From assembly GCA_035507035.1 (NCBI GenBank), contig DATJOJ010000048.1, forward strand, positions 372,001-436,000: DNA of 64,000 nt. Reading direction: 5' to 3'. Positions 8,178 through 17,622 of the stretch are shown piece after piece (the first letter of the stretch is position 1; each line of letters opens with the position of its first letter). Position numbers and translations under genes: made by a program. Source of the stretch: DATJOJ01 sp035507035. GTDB taxonomy: Bacteria; Acidobacteriota; Terriglobia; Terriglobales; Acidobacteriaceae. The notes beneath the pieces are model-generated. The model saw only the letters and a list, made by a program, of their open reading frames with translations. It did not search any database and had not been told where the DNA came from.

Positions 8178-8291
8178 AATAGGCTTATTAACCGCAGATG
8201 CGGGGGAGCCTCATAGCCTTAAGTAGCCGGATCGAAAGAATGCTACAACGAATGTCTCGCGGTTCGTCTCTAATCAGCAAGTAAGCCTATT
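8178..8291 (+). promoter_or_regulatory. Candidate structured leader with long-range 10-bp pairing
   Basis: The 5' arm AATAGGCTTA (8178-8187) is perfectly complementary to TAAGCCTATT (8282-8291), which ends two bases before the ATG of the TonB-like gene. The 94 bases between contain a CCGC-agat-GCGG hairpin and three AGCC words (8207, 8215, 8225) that can compete for the GGCT of the 5' arm. This resembles an RNA switch controlling translation, but no known riboswitch class was recognised. Confidence 0.4.
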
Positions 8292-8293
8292 GC

Positions 8294-9412
8294 ATGCCGA
8301 CCACCCAAATTCCGACTGACCCAGCATCTTCGACGCCGTCAACGCAACCAGAAGGTCGGGCGTCCGAGGAACCGCGTTATTGGGAGTCGGCTTATCGTGA
8401 CATCACTGAGGCACCCACGCTGGTGCTTCAGCTTCAGGATGATCTGTCGCGTTCGCGCCGGCGTGAAGCCTTCTGGCTTTCTGTGGTGGTGCACCTGGTC
8501 GTCGTTCTACTGATCGTCAACAGCGACCACCTCGCCAGACTATTGCCGCGTCACACAACCATCGCGGCTGTGCCGATGTCCGCGGATCAAAAAGATTTAA
8601 CGTTTCTGACCCTGCCGCCGGATGAGCAGCAGGTCACGAAGCGCCCCAACACCAACGTTCTTTCCGACAAAGACCGCATCGCCACGAGGAAGACGCCGCA
8701 GTTGAACCGCGAGGAGTTGAAGAAGATTCTTGATAGCAGCCGTCCGGGAGCGCCGGGCCATGCTGCGCCTCCTACGCCCACGCCGCAGCCAAATGCGCCA
8801 CCGGCAGCCGCTCAGGGACAGCCAACGGGGCAGCAGCAGGCAGCGCCGTCTCCACCTCCTCCGGCCAATCAAATGGCGAAACTGCAAATTCCTCCGCCGC
8901 CAACATCGAACTCCAAGCCCAATTTCAATGCCGGCAATATGTCGGCTGGCTCTTTAATCGCGCAGGCAGCCCAGGCCGCTGCGGCCAATCGCGGAGCCTA
9001 CTCGGGCGATGACGGCGACTTCGGCTCAGTCATGGGGAGACAGCCCACCGCCGCCATGGGGCCGATGGAAATTTTGAGTGACACGCAGGGGGTTGATTTC
9101 GGCCCTTATTTGGCGCGCATCCTGCATGACGTCAAAATGAATTGGTACAACCTGGTCCCCGAATCCGCGCGGCCGCCAATCATGAAAAAAGGCAAGGTCG
9201 CGATCGAGTTCGCCATCATGAAGGATGGCAGTGTCCGCGGTCTGCAATACGAACCGGGCGGCAGTTCTGGCGATGTAGCCTTAGACCGCGCCGCTTATGG
9301 CGGGATCACCTCATCCTCTCCATTTCCACCGTTACCGGATGAATTTCACGGGCAATATCTGGCGCTGCGCTTCCACTTTTATTACAACCCAGATCGCGGA
9401 GATTTGAAGTGA
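8294..9412 (+). CDS. TonB/TolA-like envelope protein
   Basis: A 372-residue single-pass membrane protein. One hydrophobic segment (F-W-L-S-V-V-V-H-L-V-V-V-L-L-I-V, about residues 56-71) follows a charged cytoplasmic N-terminus. A long Pro/Gln/Ala-rich linker (about 150-225) suited to crossing the periplasm comes next, then a TonB-type C-terminal domain (about 268-366: DFGPYLARILHDVKMNWY, KGKVAIEFAIMKDGSVR, ALDRAAYGGITSSSPFPPLP). It may transmit energy to outer-membrane receptors or act like TolA. No exbB/exbD are adjacent. There is no strong ribosome site, which fits a leader-controlled start. Confidence 0.8.
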   Translation: MPTTQIPTDPASSTPSTQPEGRASEEPRYWESAYRDITEAPTLVLQLQDDLSRSRRREAFWLSVVVHLVVVLLIVNSDHLARLLPRHTTIAAVPMSADQKDLTFLTLPPDEQQVTKRPNTNVLSDKDRIATRKTPQLNREELKKILDSSRPGAPGHAAPPTPTPQPNAPPAAAQGQPTGQQQAAPSPPPPANQMAKLQIPPPPTSNSKPNFNAGNMSAGSLIAQAAQAAAANRGAYSGDDGDFGSVMGRQPTAAMGPMEILSDTQGVDFGPYLARILHDVKMNWYNLVPESARPPIMKKGKVAIEFAIMKDGSVRGLQYEPGGSSGDVALDRAAYGGITSSSPFPPLPDEFHGQYLALRFHFYYNPDRGDLK

Positions 9413-9599
9413 ATCGAGCTCCAGATTTTTACGCTTCTTCGTGGCGAATGATGGCCTCTGGTCGCTGTACTTTTGAATGAAACGACTCCGGCAGTTTTTG
9501 ACCAACTCGATTGACAAGGGTTTACAATACCAAAAGCACCCACCCGCAGCGGTTCGGCATCCAATCGCTATGGACGCGGGAACCCAAAGGTCCTTCATC

Positions 9600-11696
9600 A
9601 TGAAAAGCGTTTATTGTCTTATAGTTATGTTCATGGTGGCCGCGGGCGCAATCGCCCAGGAAACCACCCCGGCCTCGACCCCCGAGAGCTCCGCTGCAGC
9701 CCCGGCCAAAGCAACACCCTCGACCGCCACGAATCGGAAGACCGACCGCGCCGCCGCTTATTACCACTACATGATGGCGCACATTTATGAAGAGCAGGTC
9801 GCGATGTACGGGCGCAGCGACCTCGCCAACAAAGCCATCGATGAGTATCGCCAGGCGATCGAAGCCGATCCGACTTCTGAATATCTGACCGCGGGACTGG
9901 CTGAGTTGTATGCCCGCACCGGCCGCATTCGTGATGCCGTCCTCGAAGCGCAAGACATCATCAAGAAAGATCCCAACAACCTCGAGGCTCACCGGCTTTT
10001 GGGGCGCATTTATCTGCGCTCGCTCGGCGACGTGCAAGAAGGTAGCGGATCGGATAGCGTACTGAAGCTCGCCATCGAGCAGTATGAGCAGATCGTAAAA
10101 CTTGACCCCGAGAGCACCGACGATCATCTGCTCCTGGGCCGGCTCTACAAGGTCAACAACGACCTGCAAAAAGCAGAACAGGAATTCAAAACCGCGGTTG
10201 CTCTGCAGCCCGATTCCGAAGATGCGATTACCGCGCTGGCGCTGCTTTACACCGAAGAAAACGACTTCACCAACGCTGCCAAAGTGCTGGATTCCGTCCC
10301 GGATTCCGCTCGCTCCGCAAAGCTCTACTCCGTACTCGGTTACACCTACGAACAGCAAAAGGAATACAAGAAGGCGATTGACGCCTATCGCAAGGCAACC
10401 GAGCTCGATCACGATAATTTGGACGCCATTCGCGGTCTCGCCCAAAACCTGCTGAACGACGGTCAGCTCGACGCTGCCCTCGAACAATACAAAATTGTTG
10501 CAGAAGCGAACCCGGAAGATGCGCAGAGTTATTTGCGGATGGCCGATATCTATCGCCGTCAGGGGAAGTTCGATGACGCGCTGGACAATCTGAAGAAAGC
10601 GCAGTCGATGGTGCAGGACCTGATGGAGGTGGATTACAGCTTCGCCGAAATCTACCAGGCCCAGGGCCGCTACGACGAAGCGGCAAAAGCTTTGCAGGAT
10701 CTCCTCAAGAAGAGTGAGAAAACCGACAACAACTATACGGCGGGCGAGAAGAGCAATCGCTCGGTGTTCTTAGAACGGCTAGGAACGGTTTATCGCGAAC
10801 AGAACAACGTACAGCTGGCCATCGACACTTTCCGGCGCATGCTGCCTCTCGGCAACGACGCCTCTGAGCGCGCTTACCAGCAGATCATTGACACCTACCG
10901 CGAAAACAAGCAGTGGCAGCAGGCGACCGACGCCGCCCAAGAAGCCACCGAAAAGCTGCCCAACGACCGCGCTCTTAAAATGGTGTACTACTCGCAGCTG
11001 GCCGACACAGGTCATGGCGACGAGGCTGTGGCCAAAGTCAAGGCGATGCTCACGGGCAAGCCCGCGGAAGATCGCGAGGTCTATCTCAACCTGGCGACGA
11101 TCAACAGCCGTCTGAAGCGCTGGCCGGATGCCGAGTCGGCCGTCGATCAAGCGGAAAAGCTTTCGACCACCAATGAAGACAGGGAATACGCCGAATTCCT
11201 GCGCGGGTCGTTCTATGAGCGGCAGAAGAAGTACGATCAGGCGGAAGAAACATTCCGCAAGGTCTTGGCCACCGATCCGCAAAATGCCGCCGTACTCAAC
11301 TATCTTGGCTACATGCTCGCCGATCGCGGCGCAAAGTTAGACGAAGCACTCATCATGGTGAAGAAGGCAGTCGAGCTCGAACCAGCCAATGGCGCATACC
11401 TCGATTCTCTCGGCTGGGCATACTTTAAGCTGGGCAAGTTCGAGCAGGCAGAGGACAACCTCACCAAGGCCTCGCAGCACATGGGAGCCGATCCTACCGT
11501 GCAGCAGCATCTCGGCGATCTCTATCAGAAGACCGGGCGCCTCAAGCTGGCCGCAGCCCATTGGGAACTCGCGATTCAAGAGTGGAACAAGAGCGCGGCT
11601 CCCGACGTCGACGGCGATCAGTTCGCCAGGGTGCAGAAGGATCTCGAATCGGCGAAAACCAAGCTCGCCAAAGAAGACGCGGGCAACAACAAATAG
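9600..11696 (+). CDS. Secreted tetratricopeptide repeat protein
   Basis: The 698-residue product starts at the ATG preceded by AAAGG and has a signal peptide (MKSVYCLIVMFMVAAGAIAQ, cleaved after AQ). The rest is almost entirely TPR helices: repeats with A-x2-Y and P-x4-A-x3-L patterns recur from residue 55 to the C-terminus (AIDEYRQAIEADP, AIEQYEQIVKLDP, AIDAYRKATELDH, ALEQYKIVAEANP, ALIMVKKAVELEP). It is probably a periplasmic or outer-membrane-facing protein interaction scaffold. It lies just downstream of the TonB-like gene on the same strand, so a shared envelope role is possible. Confidence 0.85.
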   Translation: MKSVYCLIVMFMVAAGAIAQETTPASTPESSAAAPAKATPSTATNRKTDRAAAYYHYMMAHIYEEQVAMYGRSDLANKAIDEYRQAIEADPTSEYLTAGLAELYARTGRIRDAVLEAQDIIKKDPNNLEAHRLLGRIYLRSLGDVQEGSGSDSVLKLAIEQYEQIVKLDPESTDDHLLLGRLYKVNNDLQKAEQEFKTAVALQPDSEDAITALALLYTEENDFTNAAKVLDSVPDSARSAKLYSVLGYTYEQQKEYKKAIDAYRKATELDHDNLDAIRGLAQNLLNDGQLDAALEQYKIVAEANPEDAQSYLRMADIYRRQGKFDDALDNLKKAQSMVQDLMEVDYSFAEIYQAQGRYDEAAKALQDLLKKSEKTDNNYTAGEKSNRSVFLERLGTVYREQNNVQLAIDTFRRMLPLGNDASERAYQQIIDTYRENKQWQQATDAAQEATEKLPNDRALKMVYYSQLADTGHGDEAVAKVKAMLTGKPAEDREVYLNLATINSRLKRWPDAESAVDQAEKLSTTNEDREYAEFLRGSFYERQKKYDQAEETFRKVLATDPQNAAVLNYLGYMLADRGAKLDEALIMVKKAVELEPANGAYLDSLGWAYFKLGKFEQAEDNLTKASQHMGADPTVQQHLGDLYQKTGRLKLAAAHWELAIQEWNKSAAPDVDGDQFARVQKDLESAKTKLAKEDAGNNK

Positions 11697-11756
11697 ATTC
11701 TCGCGATCCGACCCGCACGCTCAAACCCAGTGCCGCTCTAGTATGATCTCCTTCGG

Positions 11757-13652
11757 ATGAAGTCCGTCATCGTTGGCACGGCCGGCCACATTGATCATGG
11801 AAAAACTGCGCTGGTTAGGGCGTTGACCGGCATCGATGCCGACCGCCTTGAGGAAGAGAAGCGGCGCGGCATCACCATCGACATTGGTTTCGCCCACCTC
11901 GAATTGCCCACTCCTGACGGAGATGGGCTGCGCATTGGTTTCGTCGACGTTCCTGGCCATGAACGCTTTGTCCGCAACATGCTCGCGGGCGTCGGCGGCA
12001 TCGATCTCGTGTTGCTGGTAATTGCCGCTGACGAGTCCATCAAGCCGCAAACCCGTGAGCATTTCGACATCTGCAAACTGCTTGGTGTAAAGCATGGCAT
12101 CGCGGTTTTGACCAAGTCCGACGTAATCGACGCCGATATGCTCGACGTCGTGCGGTTGGAAGTCGAGGATTTCGTCCGCGGAACATTTCTCGATTCGTCC
12201 CAAGCTCCCATCGTTCCCGTCAGTTCGCTTACCGGAACCGGGATAGAAGAACTGAAGCGCGAACTGACCAAAGCCGCGGCAAAAATCGCTGCGCGCGATT
12301 CGGCCGGCTTGTCGCGGCTGCCGATCGATCGCGTGTTCTCCATGAAAGGCTTCGGGACTGTCGTCACGGGAACGCTGATCTCAGGGACCGTTAAGAAAGA
12401 TGACGAGCTCGAACTTTTCCCCAGTGGACAACGAGCACGTGTTCGCGGGGTACAAGTGCACGGCGAACCGGCGGAGCAGGCAACTGCCGGTCAACGCACC
12501 GCCTTGAATTTATCCGGTCCTTCCATGGATCAACTTGCGCGCGGTATGACGCTGGCACCAATCGGAACCTTTTCTTCGACGTCTCGCATTGATGTCAAGC
12601 TTTCCCTGCTCGCGACCGCTAAGCCGCTGAAAGATCGTGCACGCGTGCACTTTCATTCCTACACGTCGGAAACCATCGCCACGGTTGCGTTCTACGACCG
12701 AAAACAACTGGCGCCGGGCGAAACTGCCTTGGCGCAACTTCGCTTGACTGACCCGACGCTGCTGCTCCCGGGAGACCGCTTCATCGTGCGGCAATTCTCG
12801 CCGGTAATCACCATCGGCGGTGGTGTCGTATTGGAGAATTTGTCGCCGGCCAAGACGAACAAGTCTGCACGAGTCGATTTCTTGAAAGTGCTGGCCGATG
12901 GATCTCCGCCCGCAGTTCTCGAAGCGCGTATTGCCGCTAGCGGGATTGAAGGACTGAGTTTGTCCGCTGCAGTCGCTCGAACCGGTTGGAGGTTGGAGCA
13001 GGTCAAGACGATCGCCAAGACGATTGCAACGATTATTCAAGCTGGTGGAACTTTTGTCGGCAAATCCTCAATCGAGCAAGTCCGGAGCGGCATTCTCTCC
13101 AACCTGAACGACTTTCACAAACGAAACCCCCTCGTCGCTGGAATGAGCAAAGAAGAGCTTCGGGGTCGTTTGAGCCAGGCTTCCGCAGATGTTTTCTCTC
13201 GTGCCCTTGAGGAGTTAGCTCAAAGCAGAAAGATTGAACTTGTGGGCGAATCGGCGCGGCTGGCTGGACACGGCGTAGTCATGAAGGACGAAGAAGCCGA
13301 ATCGCAGAAGATCCTCGAATCTGCGTTTGCCTCTGCGGGATTAAAAGTTCCCGCGTTAAAAGACGTGCTCGCCGGATTGAAGGTCGACAAGCTGCGCGCG
13401 CAGAAGATCGTCACTTTGCTCCTGCGCGACAAGGTGCTGCTCAAGATTTCCGACGACTTGGTCTTTCACCGTGATGCTCTCGCCGAGCTTCGCCGCATGC
13501 TGGCAGCTGAAAAAACAAAATCCCCCAAAATCGATGTCGGCCGCTTCAAAGATCTTACCGGCGTTAGCCGCAAGTACGCGATTCCTCTTCTCGAATATCT
13601 TGACCGCGAACACGTCACGCGGCGTGTCGGCGACACTCGCATTATTTTGTGA
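11757..13652 (+). CDS. selB: Selenocysteine-specific elongation factor SelB
   Basis: SelB delivers Sec-tRNA to the ribosome at UGA codons marked by a SECIS hairpin. The 631-residue protein has the GTPase motifs GHIDHGKT (10-17), RGITID (37-42), DVPGH (64-68) and TKSD (119-122), then EF-Tu-like domains II-III (to about 370), the SelB-specific domain, and C-terminal winged-helix repeats that bind SECIS RNA. The RGITIDIGFA switch region and the presence of the C-terminal extension separate it from EF-Tu. selA, selC and selD are not in the window. Its partner target here is the peroxiredoxin-like gene at 59753-60421. A TATGAT -10-like hexamer lies just upstream. Confidence 0.95.
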   Translation: MKSVIVGTAGHIDHGKTALVRALTGIDADRLEEEKRRGITIDIGFAHLELPTPDGDGLRIGFVDVPGHERFVRNMLAGVGGIDLVLLVIAADESIKPQTREHFDICKLLGVKHGIAVLTKSDVIDADMLDVVRLEVEDFVRGTFLDSSQAPIVPVSSLTGTGIEELKRELTKAAAKIAARDSAGLSRLPIDRVFSMKGFGTVVTGTLISGTVKKDDELELFPSGQRARVRGVQVHGEPAEQATAGQRTALNLSGPSMDQLARGMTLAPIGTFSSTSRIDVKLSLLATAKPLKDRARVHFHSYTSETIATVAFYDRKQLAPGETALAQLRLTDPTLLLPGDRFIVRQFSPVITIGGGVVLENLSPAKTNKSARVDFLKVLADGSPPAVLEARIAASGIEGLSLSAAVARTGWRLEQVKTIAKTIATIIQAGGTFVGKSSIEQVRSGILSNLNDFHKRNPLVAGMSKEELRGRLSQASADVFSRALEELAQSRKIELVGESARLAGHGVVMKDEEAESQKILESAFASAGLKVPALKDVLAGLKVDKLRAQKIVTLLLRDKVLLKISDDLVFHRDALAELRRMLAAEKTKSPKIDVGRFKDLTGVSRKYAIPLLEYLDREHVTRRVGDTRIIL

Positions 13653-13659
13653 AACCCAG

Positions 13660-13717
13660 CCACGGATTTTTACGGATGAGCCCGGATACACCACGAAAGA
13701 TCGGTGACAATCCGTGG
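13660..13717. repeat. Dispersed CCACGGATT...AATCCGTGG repeat (family A)
   Basis: Perfect 9-base inverted ends, CCACGGATT (13660-13668) and AATCCGTGG (13709-13717), enclose ACGGATGA and CCGGAT repeats. A sister copy lies at 25620-25693, upstream of mnmG. A perfect TATAAT (13736-13741) follows and may be the trmFO -10 element. Confidence 0.7.
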
Positions 13718-13784
13718 CGAAGAGTTTCAATTTTCTATAATAAAAATACGAAGCGATTGCAGACGCAGGTAAGCGTAGCCATCT

Positions 13785-15140
13785 ATGAAAGAAGCGGTCA
13801 AAATTATCGGCGCAGGCCTGGCCGGATCCGAGGCGGCGTGGCAGTGTGCCCGGCACGGTATCGCGGTCGAATTATTCGAAATGCGCCCGCTGCGCTCGAC
13901 ACCCGCGCATCAAACCGCAGATTTTGCTGAACTGGTCTGCTCGAATTCTCTGAAGTCGGACACGGAAAACACCGCCCCTTGGCTCTTGAAAGAAGAAATG
14001 CGGCGCTCAGGCTCGCTGCTGATGGAAATCGCCCGCGAATGTTCCGTTCCGGCTGGCCACGCGCTTGCCGTCGATCGCACCAACTTCGCAGCCAAGGTCA
14101 CCGAAGCCATCTCACGCGAACCACTGATCAAGATTCGACGCGAGGAAGTTACTCGCATCGATGAAAATGAGATCACCATCATCGCCACCGGTCCACTTAC
14201 CTCCGATCCCCTGTCGCAGGAAATCGCGCGCCTGAGCGCGTCATCTTCTGAAGACTCCCATCTCTATTTTTACGATTCCATCAGTCCTATCGTCGAAGCT
14301 GATTCCATCGACATGTCGAAGGTGTATCTCGCGGCGCGCTACGACAAAGGCTCTGCCGATTACATCAACTGCCCGATGTCGAAGGAAGACTACGACCGCT
14401 TCTATGACGCGCTGATCGCTGCCCAGTCAGTCGAGGAAAAGGATTGGGAAAAGCTGAACTACTTCGAAGGCTGCCTGCCCATCGAAGAAATCGCCCGCCG
14501 CGGGCGCGACACACTGCGTTTTGGCCCGATGAAGCCAGTAGGATTGAAGGATCCCCGAACCGGAAAGATGCCTTATGCGGTGGTGCAACTGCGGCAAGAA
14601 AATCTGCGTGCGGATTCCTACAATCTGGTCGGTTTCCAGAATCATTTGAAATTTGGCGAGCAGGCGCGTGTGCTGCGGCTGATTCCAGGCCTAGAAAACG
14701 CCCGCTTCCTCCGCTACGGACAGATTCATCGCAACACTTACATCAACGCACCGATCCTGCTGACCGAAACGCTTCAGATGAAACGGTATCCGAAAGTATT
14801 TTTTGCCGGCCAGATTTGCGGCGTCGAAGGGTATGTGGAATCGATCGCGACCGGCCTGATGGCGGGAGTTCATGCCTCCGCATTGGCGAATGGCGATCAA
14901 CCGCTGGGCCCGCCCCGGCCAACCGCCTTTGGATCACTGACTCACTACATTACTCACGCCAATCCGAAGAACTTTCAGCCAACCAATATCACGTTCGATC
15001 TTTTGCCGGCGCTCGAGCAGAAGATCCGTGACCGCCAGCAGCGGCATCGCTTGCAGTGCGAATTGGCGCTGAAAGAGTTGGAGGGTTGGCTCGCGTTACA
15101 CCGCTTAGAACTAGAAAGGGGATCGCGTGCGCTAATGTAA
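13785..15140 (+). CDS. trmFO: Methylenetetrahydrofolate--tRNA (uracil-54 C5)-methyltransferase TrmFO
   Basis: TrmFO is an FAD and folate-dependent enzyme that makes ribothymidine at position 54 of tRNA. The 451-residue protein has the N-terminal FAD motif I-I-G-A-G-L-A-G-S-E-A-A-W (residues 7-19), the diagnostic L-V-C-S-N-S-L-K-S-D near residue 50 with the conserved Cys, and the FAGQICGVEGYVES motif near 342, shared with its paralogue MnmG. Length matches the family. The gene follows a family A repeat, with a TATAAT hexamer 44 bases before the start. Confidence 0.96.
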   Translation: MKEAVKIIGAGLAGSEAAWQCARHGIAVELFEMRPLRSTPAHQTADFAELVCSNSLKSDTENTAPWLLKEEMRRSGSLLMEIARECSVPAGHALAVDRTNFAAKVTEAISREPLIKIRREEVTRIDENEITIIATGPLTSDPLSQEIARLSASSSEDSHLYFYDSISPIVEADSIDMSKVYLAARYDKGSADYINCPMSKEDYDRFYDALIAAQSVEEKDWEKLNYFEGCLPIEEIARRGRDTLRFGPMKPVGLKDPRTGKMPYAVVQLRQENLRADSYNLVGFQNHLKFGEQARVLRLIPGLENARFLRYGQIHRNTYINAPILLTETLQMKRYPKVFFAGQICGVEGYVESIATGLMAGVHASALANGDQPLGPPRPTAFGSLTHYITHANPKNFQPTNITFDLLPALEQKIRDRQQRHRLQCELALKELEGWLALHRLELERGSRALM

Positions 15141-15179
15141 CTTTATGCAAGCGCAAGAATCCAATATACCGAGGAACTC

Positions 15180-15599
15180 ATGACCGACAAAATCATAAAG
15201 ACCGAAGAAGAGTGGAAGGAGCAGTTGTCGCCGGAACAATATCACGTCGCTCGGCAAGCAGGTACGGAGCGGGCCTTCACCGGCAAATACTGGGATTCGA
15301 AAGACGAGGGAACTTACAACTGCGTGTGCTGTGGCGCACCCCTGTTCAGTTCGGATACGAAATTTGACTCTGGTACCGGCTGGCCCAGCTTCAGCAAACC
15401 GGTGGATCAGGCCGCCGTCGCAGAACACACCGATCGCGCTTACGGCATGACGCGCACCGAAGTCCGTTGCGCCCGCTGTGACGCGCATTTGGGCCACGTG
15501 TTCCCGGATGGTCCTCGGCCTACGGGCATGCGTTATTGCATGAATTCCGCTTCCCTGGATTTGAAGCCAGAAAACGACCTGAAGCAGGAAAAGAAATAA
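15180..15599 (+). CDS. msrB: Peptide-methionine (R)-S-oxide reductase MsrB
   Basis: This 139-residue repair enzyme reduces methionine-R-sulfoxide in proteins. It has the structural zinc site C-V-C-C-G (residues 43-47) and C-A-R-C-D-A-H (residues 98-104), G-T-G-W-P-S-F near 61-67, and the catalytic R-Y-C-M-N-S-A-S-L near 119-127. The catalytic residue is an ordinary cysteine codon, so this is not one of the selenocysteine MsrB forms, even though SelB is encoded nearby. It is cytoplasmic with no signal peptide. It converges with the bactofilin gene, seven bases apart. Confidence 0.96.
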   Translation: MTDKIIKTEEEWKEQLSPEQYHVARQAGTERAFTGKYWDSKDEGTYNCVCCGAPLFSSDTKFDSGTGWPSFSKPVDQAAVAEHTDRAYGMTRTEVRCARCDAHLGHVFPDGPRPTGMRYCMNSASLDLKPENDLKQEKK

Positions 15600-15605
15600 T
15601 CAGCT

Positions 15606-16112
15606 CTACGCTCCAGCGCCGGCCGTCAGTGCTTTGGGTTTTTCCGCGCCCGTTATCTCGGTTCCTACTTGAGCCATCTGGCTCTTTTCTTGCTTCGCCT
15701 CGTGACGCTGCTCAGCGGACTGTACTTGCACACTGCCTTTTAGCACCGCTCCGTCTTCGACGCTGATACGACGGGTTACAACGTCGCCAGTCAAGGTGCC
15801 TTCGGCACGGATATCCACGCGATCGCTGCAATGAATATTGCCCTTCACCGATCCCATAATCACCACTTCTTTGGCATCGATATTGGCGGTAACCGTACCG
15901 TGCCGTCCGATGGTTACACGATGGTCGGCAAAATGAATCTTGCCTTCGATACATCCGTCGATATAAAGCGGTTCAGAACCGCTGACTTCTCCTTTAATCA
16001 CGATGGTGCGACCGATCGCGCCTTGCTCAGTGGGAGCGGTGACGGTTCGGACGGGATTGTAAGTTGGAATGGATGGAGTCTGAGAGGGTTGGGTCGGTTT
16101 TGGCTGCAACAT
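15606..16112 (-). CDS. Bactofilin (polymer-forming cytoskeletal protein)
   Basis: A 168-residue protein with the bactofilin right-handed beta-helix: repeating short beta-strands with glycines between about residues 35 and 140 (IVIKGEVSGSEPLYIDGCIEG, VTIGRHGTVTANIDAKEV, VDIRAEGTLTGDVVTRRISV). Flanking tails are proline/threonine-rich at the N-terminus and charged at the C-terminus. Bactofilins form filaments on the inner membrane and organise cell-wall enzymes or polarity. The ATG at 16112 was preferred over an upstream one because AAGGACGAG precedes it. Confidence 0.9.
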   Translation of the reverse strand: MLQPKPTQPSQTPSIPTYNPVRTVTAPTEQGAIGRTIVIKGEVSGSEPLYIDGCIEGKIHFADHRVTIGRHGTVTANIDAKEVVIMGSVKGNIHCSDRVDIRAEGTLTGDVVTRRISVEDGAVLKGSVQVQSAEQRHEAKQEKSQMAQVGTEITGAEKPKALTAGAGA

Positions 16113-16470
16113 ATCTACTCGTCCTTCTTGGTCCGCGCGGCTTGTCGAGAGGAACCGCATAGCGGGAGATGTTTGGTGCGTTTAGCGACTATCGCACGGA
16201 ATGCAGAACAGGAGCACGTTACGGGGGTAACAGCTGTGAAGGAATTCGAAAATAATGTGGCTTATTTCCGTGAAGCTAATCGTTGAAGCACGCCGATCCT
16301 GACGCGCACACACCTGATTGCGAGGCCGTGGGAAGATCTCTCACGACATTACCTGCAACGCGTCCTCACTGGCGTCTCTGACGTGTTTCGCCAATCCTTT
16401 TTACGATGCAATTACCTCCGTAATCCGCACTGTTGCGCGCATCGGGTTCGCTATAATTACCGCAATCTTT
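16113..16470. other. Intergenic region without a recognised gene
   Basis: About 358 bases between the bactofilin start and the end of the lactonase-like gene. It holds a GTTAC-GGGG-GTAAC inverted repeat near 16219 and an isolated TATAAT at 16452-16457 on the plus strand. No convincing ORF or RNA gene was seen. Confidence 0.5.
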
Positions 16471-17622
16471 TTAGCGCAGGGCGGGAGCAAAGCCGGCCGA
16501 AGAAGGGATTGGAATTGGCGTAGGGCCTTCTGTCAGCGTGCCGGTCGTGCGGTCAAAGCTGAAGATATGGATGCTGAGATCGCTTGCCAGCAGCGCGTAA
16601 ACGAATTTTCCATCCGGGCTGAATGCGAATCCAGGCGTCTGCGCGGTCGCCGGCAGAAAATTACCGGTATCTTCAATCTTGTGCTTGGGTAAGTTAATGT
16701 GGCCCACCCGCACCTGCTGCGCCACTGAATCGGTGAGGAAAAGATACTGTCCGGATGGATCCAATTGGACATTACTGGACTCTCCACATGCACTGAGCAT
16801 CGCACTGCCACATTGGATCAGGTATTTTTGCGGCTTGGGCGTATTTGGCAGAACCGTCACATATCGTGGCGGGGTTGTGTTGAGCCAGTTGTCGTAATCA
16901 ATAATCAGGCTTGCCCCAAAGAAGGTCGAATCCTGAAGCGGCGCCTGGTAAAGAAGGACCTGCGCAGCCAGCATGCCGCTGCGCTTATTCACTGATCGCT
17001 CCCAGTATTCCGGGCCGCTCTGCTGGTCCGAGCCCAGGTAGAGTTCAGTACCCTGCGGGTTTATGCCATACAAAAGTGTGGGCAAGACCGCTGGCCCGTA
17101 CTTTCCCAGAACTTGTCCATTCGGATCGAACGCTCCCGATTGTTTGATGTGAAACAGATAGATCGTCGAGGTATATGGGCCGTCGTAGGAGCCCTCGACC
17201 TGCATCGCGTAGGCAAACTTGCCACTGGGATAAATGTTCAGTTGCGAAAGCGACGTGACGTCCAAGGTTTGCGCAGAAGGAACTTGCGGAACTCCCGATC
17301 CGTCCGTGGTATAGGTTGAGAGATGCTCTTTCTGAAGATTGTCCGTCCACAGTGCGTACAGAAAGTGGTCATTCGGAGCCGGAACGAACTGCAGCAGAGA
17401 CGATGATGCAGTCAGCAGGCCAACCGGGACCTCCAAGGCCGAAGGCTGCAAGCTAGCCGGATCGATGGCATAGGTGGTTACGCTGCTACCATCCACCACG
17501 TAAAGGATCTCGTTACTTGGAGCTATCGGTGAAGACGAAGAGCTATGATTGACCGCCTGGCAGCCAAGCAACAAAGAAGCTACTAACGCGACAGAGCTGG
17601 CACTCACCCGGCGAAGCCACAT
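16471..17622 (-). CDS. Lactonase-like beta-propeller lipoprotein
   Basis: The 383-residue protein starts at the ATG giving a lipoprotein signal (MWLRRVSASSVALVASLLLGC, lipobox L-L-G-C at residue 21, counting from this start). The body has propeller repeats such as LYVVDGSSVTTYAIDP, LNIYPSGKFAYAMQV, VQLDPSGQYLFLTDS and FAFSPDGKFVYALLA, the pattern of the lactonase/YVTN seven-bladed family. It is probably anchored in the outer or inner membrane facing the periplasm. Enzymatic activity is not certain; many relatives are binding scaffolds. A longer N-terminal reading (start at 17730) is less likely. Confidence 0.78.
   Translation of the reverse strand: MWLRRVSASSVALVASLLLGCQAVNHSSSSSPIAPSNEILYVVDGSSVTTYAIDPASLQPSALEVPVGLLTASSSLLQFVPAPNDHFLYALWTDNLQKEHLSTYTTDGSGVPQVPSAQTLDVTSLSQLNIYPSGKFAYAMQVEGSYDGPYTSTIYLFHIKQSGAFDPNGQVLGKYGPAVLPTLLYGINPQGTELYLGSDQQSGPEYWERSVNKRSGMLAAQVLLYQAPLQDSTFFGASLIIDYDNWLNTTPPRYVTVLPNTPKPQKYLIQCGSAMLSACGESSNVQLDPSGQYLFLTDSVAQQVRVGHINLPKHKIEDTGNFLPATAQTPGFAFSPDGKFVYALLASDLSIHIFSFDRTTGTLTEGPTPIPIPSSAGFAPALR

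Noticed and set aside
8178..8291. c-di-GMP or c-di-AMP riboswitch
   Set aside because: The conserved core sequences of both classes are missing despite a few similar words.
15180..15599. Selenocysteine MsrB
   Set aside because: The catalytic position is an ordinary TGC cysteine codon and no internal TGA occurs.
16431..16457. TATAAT with TGTTGC/TTGCGC as a plus-strand promoter
   Set aside because: Spacing is 13-15 bases and the next feature downstream is the end of a minus-strand gene, so no target is evident.
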